A stretch of 64,000 nt of DNA. Source: CAZFZT01 sp964523675 (GTDB lineage: Bacteria; Planctomycetota; Phycisphaerae; Phycisphaerales; SM1A02). The stretch's first letter is position 1; each line of letters starts with the position of its first letter. The position numbers and the translations under genes are program-made. Location: NCBI GenBank assembly GCA_964523675.1, contig CAZFZT010000002.1:37375-101374 (forward strand), read 5' to 3'. Of this stretch, positions 20,701 to 25,091 are shown in pieces. A model generated the notes under the pieces. The model searched no databases, was not told the origin of the DNA, and saw only the letters and a program-made list of their open reading frames with translations.

Positions 20701-20907
20701 ATCGTCCTGACGCCGCATGTCATCGAGAGCCCGGCAGAGGTGAGTCGTGTTCAGGAGTTGACCGATCGTGAAATCGATCGTTTGACTTTGCCCGAGGAGA
20801 TCAAGCAAAGTATCCGGAAAACGGGAACGGACATGCGCGAGCGGCGAATTGATTCAAACGTCCGGCTTGTCCCTGCTCGCCGAGACGAAGAAGTTGACAA
20901 TGATTGA
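8719..20907 (+). CDS. gspD: Giant secretin GspD with about 41 ring domains
   Basis: The start at ATG 8719 follows AAAGGAG (8705-8711) with 7-nt spacing and gives a clean signal peptide (MRTGACLSLIGAFALAFAAFA). The in-frame ATG 16 codons upstream lacks both. The 4062-residue protein then has an N0 domain (about 76-150), and about 41 consecutive secretin_N-type domains (about 161-3771, mean about 88 residues). Each ends with a variant of RTNSLIVSAP and I-x-x-LI-x-x-LD. A standard secretin domain starts at PQVLIQVLLAEV (3772), with the VPLLGELPFIGGIF gate motif near 3968 and a short C-terminal tail. Canonical GspD has three ring domains and 600-800 residues. The protein is the outer-membrane exit channel of the T2SS. 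The frame is uninterrupted for 12.2 kb and the repeats differ strongly at DNA level, arguing against misassembly. Confidence 0.93.
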   Translation: MRTGACLSLIGAFALAFAAFADSVQNSEPPGAQWSSDATTYDAAGVHLPHLFSLISIPSGAHPDQEGEPADPSEPPSIRFNFKGATFDQVIDFFSRTTGLPVIKHADVPDGTLDYLSPESYDLPNALRVLNIILQSKGVMLRVSDDMLYLQKLEQVQRSDLPTFVGKVPENVTGEQIVTVVRPLNLAMAKPLAERLAEMVGSYGAVAALEQQNSLVVTETAAQVRRLLRIVDELDRADPEGTIEIFRIKHARAADLVPSINALLSEKVEIFALGPNNQQVKKTEDVLQGISISPDERTNSIIAKGAPARLEALRQALTLLDVPATTGGRAIRTVALGVLSPTDAAKRLTEIYNKLPEDQRPAVLPLNEFGQITIVGSDTAIAEGMALLNEIDGGIDSAAAAADRRIVVTALEHADPNALIRALTGLLNNRQIASSKIVAGPDGRSIIISGPAADVQAVESVIPALDRPAKVDRSVRVLRVSSDQPKSIYDRCLELYDMQALGPDGKRIDGMEIDARLDHEAKTITAVGSTAALNRLAEILRSVESTIVQRETRQIRTAHARPSELAQTIRDLGARHSVLGGERGLMELQPFDDLDLLLITATNEQHQALAPLIASLDVPQDRSVPPLRILQLRLADAPNLANVLTRQYQQRPAEDRSARPVTITADNQTNSLIVAAHPELLTEIEAIVDQLNDRANDAQHRDYDGREIRIFPIKVARAEELARTIDEMFPEPPMPRDRFGRPMPHLQQPREIVVRADRHTNSLIVDAPIQRMVGFEQLVEQLDRQQFTEDSEVRTYRIMHADLNAVAKTLRDLATAGSLTDGAAGVGRVPVTITTEPMTRSLIVSGPHDAFDRVENVLADLNVQRTAPPTTLRFFHLENVLAENLASMLRPVLMSRIEADVLAGEFADVPGLRADALLQITADRETNALIVSAPAVIMPVADELIQQLDNSMSASDAGRAGAVDIRIFQLRQAEAANVATAVREAIKAKTASATPAARAALNRNPPSITAEPSSNSIVVAAAPQQMAEIEEIIQPLDQGMGIDRTQVRTVFLKHARAERVAPIVEQLLAGEEIPIWLRMDALRRNMQMPDTGPDVRVAADHRLNAVVISAPLSVLNIAEEMVGQLDVDPREVDEVMGRRAVRVLSVENADASAIAANVQHLFDESDSMDAPPTVRVDAASNTLLIRASEAQFRTIEEVVAGIDRATIATSRHVQTIPIDPAKASAADVARTLQRLIESSRGSAVEVITLDELLKRQAPSRAPVLDAREKAGDEPEVEPAAESTSWLPSGTRQQESSTSRLARADVCSDVTHWSPPGARRSREGRLTRFAPGKAARAAGLRLPELLHATTLSLLSSSSPSALSAGSNEEESPRERANTSQDAGGGKVGGVIPGEASMPPDVTIAVDEATNSLIIVGPPRAVDRLRALAQQVQDQLPAAPGTVRLLALPDAFEVRQFSSLINQTLAQMTPAGGRRGEYRNRISVIPDPVTNSLVITCNDADFNAVGSLIAALSQPSQTQEVVVKIYPLQTIHADRAAESVRNLLAPDSQQPRGRRGRQEQRMRDLAVTLLAPGSGEPIEAILNPDDVRISPDAHTNSLIVMGPPASISFIDQYIELLDQTLQSGVQQSSLKLYPLRHARASELHRTLRSIFQSRFRSIRDRTGIQPEFGVDDRTNTLVVSASPEHLKEIDTLLEQLDQQLGDAPGVHALRTIELASAMPSRASQILDQVVLGADQDRRATTMIVADDNSGMLLVRAPENVNQEIDQVLKEIDRDAAREFEVRTIVLERANAQAVAGAIQRLFDDRARIASAGRGRREQGRRISIIGDQASRTVLVAASDDDFAQIKTLVEQFDSPQATSSLTFRVFQLRHARATDIHETVQQLIDDLIWNQEAIWFWPPRPQAQQRDRGTIAVRADARLNVLIVTGEGDRFEIVEQLIDLLDSPVADHAQRTVRLYPVRHAKTDVVAQVISEVFGDGGRSERRWWLPPDPSVVNVRVDEASKTLIISASNREHDEIAGLIAGIDEQVSIPEHETRVLALEFAQAGEIAQSLRQFLIDRARATNSPASSATIIPSTSANSLIVSAPPEDLATIRDLLSRLDQQDVSGDRVIEIIALQDAEVNEVARILREQFPRRGQGGQGVTITSDVRTNSLIVNAPPQQFGQVRALIDRLDSPPAAEETIIRTYVLEGARAEEAQRLLGQTLQLDAQGRTPGKGIVIRLEDDESLPAVEVKGRIVADRRSNTLIVTATERSFPVIESLIKQIDDVPAANPVEYRIIPLEHAMADHVSITLREMIRALPLGPNDPLPRVDFNRFENHLIIAATADQFEQFSKIIHEIDRPAGRRRLTEFVPLEFAEAENVQKALSIFYGATAAEADTPGKWNVRIVADPATNSLVISAEEGEWDGIRALLAELDSEEYDASLQLQVFPLTYADSRSVARAINEAFAGTMERGRAGREAERQPRSAGGGEDRRENLGPTVLVEADEWVRASAEVLTNSVVVSASRQNLRKIDTIIEQLDVADFAKLPPPQLIPVSTGDPVVIAESLKQLYEQATPGSDRARGGKGVLIVGDQTSNTIIVRAEDDEFRQIKALADALQQQASEQGMTVHVLQLAAAPAARIATAVRDAYQAKAQRTNQPLSIQVDAQGNSLIIASTAGLFREIEATARQLDALSPGATQSIFIIELENISPDAAKSMIETIGLHQQQPVDSINRVVSEPIKVSVMQGRNALIVVASPGDRETVVGLLKAIDSEPMQDVAESQVRIVRLRNSDASSVASILHQVLAPGEQHVQTPLARAIREQVRRLSVRRDGLNEPDLKLDLTRPTRVLADPRLNAIVLSGSESNIKALQEIISIFDQVPITDAATVQIFPLQNISSEQFSRIVRELFAQGRDIAQVPGVTVPLVPAGVVGEALFSGGIAITTDERTNTVVVAGKEDAVALVEVLVKRLDSDITAGWVEPRIVPLRYADAGDLAQTLQSIIVEGAANLPQSSPLQRQIGRLRMARLENDGGRVLESDVFQPMTRLVIRAEPQLNALILVGTPVNLEVVGELVKMLDIEAASPSAAVRVYPIEHASAARLATTITRLFDQQVESKAIRPEDRVIVQPEERTNSLIVTTSARSFAVLESLLATLDAEVAPDLREIRRVELAHASATRLAGLVQQLMDARLERLRRVQPETADLERATIVAEPRTNSLIVAAGNESFEVIERLAKDLDTSTLSDVSLVHVLPLQGGGGNIDRMANAINQIMERRYADQPAEIRSSQRPLVLTDPRTNSLLVAANPEDFAAIEDLVKKLGEAPLSPAIGLHVVAVAPGTRAEQLAPRISRLMDQRMQSLGDTRTPSDRVSIEPDLATNSLIIAATEENLEVIKGLIEVLVKHEQESLESPGSEVDVIMLSGASRATDMVQLLNELHVREANRVRGDGAVRVTADERLNAVLVNAPASDVQIIKGLISRLDGATPGTVIETKLIALQSANAQEIVGLIENVLSGRGIGTRAGSRQATVLKYVREIARTQGEESVDGSATDPAVEMHLGAAVRESITLTPDVRTNTVIVSAPHESLRMIERMIRDLDESSVGSQTVRIFKLINADAMAMAQILTDLFSLQRQGNIFVLRPRENVAVEAPSPGLDAVAPPAGVGLSGVELTAVPDERQQLSITVDSRTNSLLVSGTPTYLDLVEKVVTDLDSQEANERDVFVYQLRNAVAGEVARVLSDFVAQEQEKLISTMGADQIGSAARLLEREITIVGDEKSNTVLVSASPRYVERVKQMIDRLDVDPPQVLIQVLLAEVTLDSSRDWGIDFQIGAPEDVAIGTPFGAASAFAAGLGVPNLAIASTDFELLIRALEAQGRLQVLSNPSVMAANNERARIQVGETIRLPTQINVSEFGNVQTSVEPQEIGVILDVTPSINPDGFVRMKITPEISNVSARTTQISENFEAPIITKREAETTVTVFDGQTIVIGGLISDRFERRDSKVPLLGELPFIGGIFRSETEETAKTELLIVLTPHVIESPAEVSRVQELTDREIDRLTLPEEIKQSIRKTGTDMRERRIDSNVRLVPARRDEEVDND
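9199..20031 (+). repeat. Array of about 41 divergent N1/N2/N3-like ring domains in GspD
   Basis: By hand count, 41 units follow each other between N0 and the secretin barrel. A unit has an opening strand (for example VRTYRIMHADLNAVAKTL), a helix, a variable loop, and a closing strand such as DERTNSLIV. A final helix follows (IEEIIQPLD type). Unit length varies from about 65 to 115 residues, mainly through the loop. The units share motifs but not long nucleotide identity, so the array is old rather than a recent tandem duplication. The count may be off by one or two, as some units (3, 5, 6) are degenerate. Confidence 0.88.
12652..12814. repeat. Inverted-repeat element inserted in frame in gspD
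   Basis: The arm 12652-12675 (starts TGGAGCC, ends GCGCGGAGG) is complementary to 12791-12814 at 21 of 24 positions, with 115 bp between. The enclosed peptide (about residues 1312-1366) is Ser/Leu/Arg-rich (for example LSLLSSSSPSALSAG). It interrupts the loop of one ring domain and does not look like secretin sequence. The whole atypical stretch spans about 12560-12885. Confidence 0.75.
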
Positions 20908-21008
20908 GATTGCCCATGACTGCAAGTGAACAAAAGTCTTGCCTACGAATTCGATCTGCTGCTTCTTCGGACTGCGCTAAGGGTGAGCGGCGGCTGAGCA
21001 GTATTCGC

Positions 21009-21611
21009 ATGATTGCTTCTTCGCAAAGCTTCGACGCGCTCCGCCAGATCGTTCATCAACGATGGGCATGCGCGTTGAGTTGCTGGACAGTGCTGGTATG
21101 CGCCATGCTTGCATCATGTCAGACATCGTCGGTGATAAGTAGCGATGGCCGGCCATTGCCGCCGGCGCCAAAATCGGTGGCGGCTGCTCCCGCTTCTGCT
21201 CAGGTCGAGCGCATGGTCTTTATGGTTGGAGGGAAGCCGGAGGATACGGATCGCAACGGCTATCCGGATTTGATTCGCGCGACGGTCGGGCTTTTCTCTC
21301 GATCGTATCCGATGGCGCTGCGGCAGGAGGGTGATTTTGTCTTCGAGTTGTATCCGCGAGGGCTTGCGCTTGATCCGGAGACTTCACCGCTCATGACATG
21401 GCACATCACGGCTGACGAAGTCGAAAGGTCGTTCGCGGAAGCGCGCTGGGGTCCGTCGTATCACTTTCGACTGTCGCTTCTCGATCGGGGGCCGCGCGGC
21501 GATGAGTACGAGCTGACAGCCGCCGATCTGCGAGCCACCTTCATCCCTTCGGATGGTGGGCGTCCCATTCGAAACGACGGCGTGCGCTCGATCCAGATCG
21601 GTCGGCGGTAG
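21009..21611 (+). CDS. Predicted lipoprotein closing the T2SS operon
   Basis: From ATG 21009 the 200-residue protein has a signal peptide with a lipobox (VCAMLASC, then QTSS), so the mature part would be lipid-anchored. It continues with a Pro/Ala linker, then an acidic DTDRNGYPDLIRA segment resembling a calcium-binding loop and a beta-rich domain. The frame is open back to a TTG at 20904 overlapping the gspD stop; that start would bury the signal peptide by 35 residues. No family was recognised. Its position right after gspD makes it a candidate secretin partner or pilotin-like protein, but no pilotin motif was seen and this is inference only. Confidence 0.65.
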   Translation: MIASSQSFDALRQIVHQRWACALSCWTVLVCAMLASCQTSSVISSDGRPLPPAPKSVAAAPASAQVERMVFMVGGKPEDTDRNGYPDLIRATVGLFSRSYPMALRQEGDFVFELYPRGLALDPETSPLMTWHITADEVERSFAEARWGPSYHFRLSLLDRGPRGDEYELTAADLRATFIPSDGGRPIRNDGVRSIQIGRR

Positions 21612-21655
21612 ATTCAGGGATGCTCGTCGATTATGCGCGCGACCGCGCTCGTGGC

Positions 21656-24600
21656 TCATCTGGAGAGCAGGTCAACGATCTCGCCACATGACACAAAGAG
21701 CAGCTTCATGCTGACGCGATCCATTTCGATGTCGAGGAGGCGGGCGGCGGCTGCACGATAGGTTTCGAGTTGCGATTGGTACTGCGCTGCGCGCGTGATG
21801 GCCGCAGCGGCGCCAACGGCGTCGGTTTTGAAATCCAGGACGACTGCGCAGGTGCAAGCGCCCTCCGCGCCGTAACGTGCCGTCAAACGATCGATCATGC
21901 CTCGCTGCGCTGCGCCGTCAACAAGTCGCGCAAAGGGAACCTCGCGCATCACAACCGCGCCGTCACCGGCAGCTTCTCTCGACAACACACTGCGTATGGC
22001 ATCGCCTTCAATCATGTTCAGAAAGGCATCGACCTGTTGATCGGCCCACGCTTCGCCGCGGCGAGGCGCTGACTTTAATGCAATGCGCTTGAGCTGATTT
22101 CGGTTCGGTTGAAACTCTTCAATCCACTCGATCTGTTCGAACATTGCGTGAATCGCCGTCCCTCGTTCACGTGCGGCGCGGTCGCCCAAGCGCAGGAAGG
22201 TAGGAGCTGCGCGGCGTCCATCGGGATGTTCATCGTGCAGCAACTGCGATGCCGATGCTGTCGCTCTCCCGCGCGGGACCTCGCCCGACTCGGGCGCGAT
22301 GCTGATGTTTGTCGGCAACGGATCGGCTTTCACCTCGCTCTCGGCAGCGACCGGCTGCCTCTCAAACCACCGTTCATCGCCGCAGCGGTACACGACGGTG
22401 TCGGGCTCGACATCCTCATCAGCAAGGGCGCAGCGGATGATGCTGGAGAGCCGGCCACGCACTTTCTTCGCATTCTCAGCAGGCGGATCGATGATCATGT
22501 GCAGTGCGTTGCGGGCGCGGGTCATGGCCACATAGAGCAGGCATAGCGATTCACGCGCCATCCGCATTTTCTGCTGGTGGTACATCGATTCGAGGTCGTC
22601 GAAGTGCGACCAGATTTCCTTATTCATGTATCGAGCCACACGCGTGATGTTGCCGACCGCATCACGTTGCGTGATCATCTTCAGGCCGCTCATGCGCACG
22701 ATGTCCTGATCGAGATCGGCGAGAACCACGATATCAAATTCAAGTCCCTTCGACTGATGCACGGTCATGACCTGCACCTGCGCACCGGCCGGGTCATTGC
22801 CAACATCGGTTGATTCTGCAAGTGCAACGAAGTCATCTGCGCGCAGTGAGGCATGAGCGTCGAAGCGAGCAGCGAGTTGTTGCAGTTGGATGAGCCGCCG
22901 GAACTGGCGCTTGTCCGTGCGAGCGCCGATCATGCGAATCCACCGGCCGATCGTTCGTGCGTAGCCCTCGTTGAGCAGTTGCATACGGATGGTGCGCGCG
23001 ATGCGATGGCGCTGCTGCTTGAGATTCGTAAAGCTGAGCGCTTCGCCCAACGGGGAATGAACGACGTTAAATCCAGCGATGGTGTGATCGGGATGGTCAG
23101 CGAGCCGCAGGAGATCGAGGATGACGTTTACGGCTGCGGAATCAGTGAGAGATCCGCCGCCCCTGCCTGCAACATCAAGCTGGCGCCGCGCAGGGCCGAG
23201 TTCATAAAGAAACCGGTTGACGCATTTATTGGTGCGTGTGAGTACGCCAACGCTCCTGCCGGGGGCGTCGCGGCAAAGGCGGGCGATCAAATCCGCTGCG
23301 TACTCGATGCGAAGTGCGTTCTGATCGTCATCGCCGTCACTCGCGCGGGGCGCGATTCGCAACTCAACATAGCCCGCTCTGTCCTGGAACTGCGCATGAT
23401 GCGGCAGATAGGCACTATCCCATGACTCGGCGGCCTGCGGGCAGCCCTCCATCGCGGGGTTCGAGGAGGTATCGATGAGCACTCGATCGACGGTCTGTAA
23501 AACGGCGGGCGATGAACGCCAATTGCGGATCAGCGGTTCGCTCTCGCACATATGCTCAGGGTCGCCTCCAAGCGACTCGATGAGGGCAGGCATTTGCGCG
23601 AGAATCTCCGGGCACGCTTCGCGCCAGCCGTAGATGGACTGTTTGACATCGCCGACGCAGTAGAACGACCGTATCGGCGGTGGTTCGCTGATGATGTTGC
23701 GCACGATCTCCGACAGCGCGCGCCACTGCTGCACGCTTGTATCCTGCATTTCATCGAGCAACAGGTGTCTTAGCGTGGCGTCAAGGCGAAAGCAGATCTC
23801 CTCGGCTGTCGGCTGCTCGTGCTGAGCCGAAGAGCGCGAGCCGAGCGTCGAGAATACTTCAGCCATCTTGGCTGTGATGTCTGCAAAGGTCATCGCCTTA
23901 TGCCGAACCTTGGCTTCCTCATAACGATGGTGGAAGCGGTCGAGCAGATCTCGGGTCGAGCGTGTCCGGGCGACGAGTGCGTTGCGAATGACGGCTCTTG
24001 CATGATCGATGAGCGGCTCGTAGGCGGCGATGACGTTCGGAGGCACTGCCTTCCGCTGAAAGATCGCCTCCTTCTGAATGATCGAGCATGGCAGGCCCTT
24101 CGAGAGAAAACTGCACCAGTCGTCGAAACTGGCTGCCCCGGCCGCGCGGGCGCGTTCACAATCGGCGCGGTGCGCATTGACGTGATGGCCGTTCTCTTGC
24201 GAAGGCGTGACGCAGAGGGTCTCGATCGCACTGTGAAGTTCGTCATCATCGAGCGGCTTCCAGAAGTCGATCAGGTCCCACGCAGAGGGCGGAGCTTCGC
24301 GATACAGTTCGTACAGTGCCGCCATCTCCCCGTCGATGACATCGGTGACACTTCGCGCCGCACTGCCCTCGGTGAGAACGCGCAGGAGGTCGATCAGCGG
24401 CTGGGGATCACGCTCATCGAGCAGCGTCTCGATCGCTTCACGCCGCATGTCCCTGTCGAGTTCGGCATCAGCAATTTCAGCTGCCGGATCAATGCCGAGT
24501 TCCAGCGCGAAGCAGCGCACCACCTGCGCAAAGAAACTGTCAAGTGTGCGGATGTGGAGGCGGTGGAGGTTGCGCGTCAGGTGTTCAAGTGCGCTCAACA

Positions 24601-24928
24601 CTTCTGATTTCGTGAGCGGCCGTGCCTCGCCCGGCCGAGATGCACTCGCCAGAGAGCGTGCGAGTTCGTCGCGCTGGACATCATCAATAGCGGCCTCGGC
24701 CAGGTGCGCAAGAATACGATCGCGGATTTCACCTGCGGCCAGGCGCGTGAAGGTGCTGGCGAGTATCGAGCCCGGCTCCGCACCCATGAGAATGAGCCGC
24801 AGGTACCGGCTGGAGAGCGCATAGGTCTTGCCCGACCCGGCGGAGGCCATGATTGATTCATTGTGCAAAGGCGAGCCGCCGCCGGCATGCGCGCCGCCAG
24901 TAGCGCTGATCGTGCTGCCGATGCTCAT
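21656..24928 (-). CDS. addA: AddA-type helicase-nuclease
   Basis: This 1090-residue UvrD-family protein has a Walker A motif near the N-terminus (ASAGSGKTYAL), motif II LLLDEMQDTS, motif V MTVHQSKGLEFD and motif VI LLYVAMTRARNAL. A C-terminal PD-(D/E)XK nuclease core follows (VVLDFKTDAV). This is the AddA layout: it pairs with AddB to resect double-strand breaks for RecA loading. The start was set at 24928 (MSIGST). The frame is open to 25180, but the upstream part is encoded by an inverted repeat and overlaps addB. addB lies immediately upstream on the same strand, so the pair is likely co-transcribed in the order addB-addA. Confidence 0.9.
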   Translation of the reverse strand: MSIGSTISATGGAHAGGGSPLHNESIMASAGSGKTYALSSRYLRLILMGAEPGSILASTFTRLAAGEIRDRILAHLAEAAIDDVQRDELARSLASASRPGEARPLTKSEVLSALEHLTRNLHRLHIRTLDSFFAQVVRCFALELGIDPAAEIADAELDRDMRREAIETLLDERDPQPLIDLLRVLTEGSAARSVTDVIDGEMAALYELYREAPPSAWDLIDFWKPLDDDELHSAIETLCVTPSQENGHHVNAHRADCERARAAGAASFDDWCSFLSKGLPCSIIQKEAIFQRKAVPPNVIAAYEPLIDHARAVIRNALVARTRSTRDLLDRFHHRYEEAKVRHKAMTFADITAKMAEVFSTLGSRSSAQHEQPTAEEICFRLDATLRHLLLDEMQDTSVQQWRALSEIVRNIISEPPPIRSFYCVGDVKQSIYGWREACPEILAQMPALIESLGGDPEHMCESEPLIRNWRSSPAVLQTVDRVLIDTSSNPAMEGCPQAAESWDSAYLPHHAQFQDRAGYVELRIAPRASDGDDDQNALRIEYAADLIARLCRDAPGRSVGVLTRTNKCVNRFLYELGPARRQLDVAGRGGGSLTDSAAVNVILDLLRLADHPDHTIAGFNVVHSPLGEALSFTNLKQQRHRIARTIRMQLLNEGYARTIGRWIRMIGARTDKRQFRRLIQLQQLAARFDAHASLRADDFVALAESTDVGNDPAGAQVQVMTVHQSKGLEFDIVVLADLDQDIVRMSGLKMITQRDAVGNITRVARYMNKEIWSHFDDLESMYHQQKMRMARESLCLLYVAMTRARNALHMIIDPPAENAKKVRGRLSSIIRCALADEDVEPDTVVYRCGDERWFERQPVAAESEVKADPLPTNISIAPESGEVPRGRATASASQLLHDEHPDGRRAAPTFLRLGDRAARERGTAIHAMFEQIEWIEEFQPNRNQLKRIALKSAPRRGEAWADQQVDAFLNMIEGDAIRSVLSREAAGDGAVVMREVPFARLVDGAAQRGMIDRLTARYGAEGACTCAVVLDFKTDAVGAAAAITRAAQYQSQLETYRAAAARLLDIEMDRVSMKLLFVSCGEIVDLLSR

Positions 24929-24960
24929 TGGCCGCCCTCCGCGTTCGTCACGGGCGATTC

Positions 24961-25074
24961 GCCACGGAGGGTCACGGAGGGCAACAGAGGAGAGCAGAGA
25001 GAATCTTGTCGGGCTGTTTTGGGCGCATCCATGCTTTGCCCCTCTCCGTGGCACTTCGTGGCCCTCCGTGTTTC
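24961..25074. repeat. CACGGAG-family inverted repeat between addB and addA
   Basis: The left arm (24961-24999) reads GCCACGGAGGGTCACGGAGG and onward. The right arm (25036-25074) ends CGTGGCCCTCCGTGTTTC. They pair over about 38 bp at roughly 80%. The element fills most of the 163-bp gap between the addB stop and the addA start. It could form a hairpin in the addBA transcript. Confidence 0.75.
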
Positions 25075-25091
25075 GTGCTGTCTCAAGAGAA

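Noticed and set aside
8719..20907. The giant gspD as a product of misassembled tandem repeats
   Set aside because: The units have no long nucleotide identity, the frame is open throughout, and both termini are normal for a secretin. Only a genuine long gene fits.
22853..23425. Plus-strand frames opposite addA
   Set aside because: The minus strand there encodes well-conserved helicase motifs; the plus frames are shadows.
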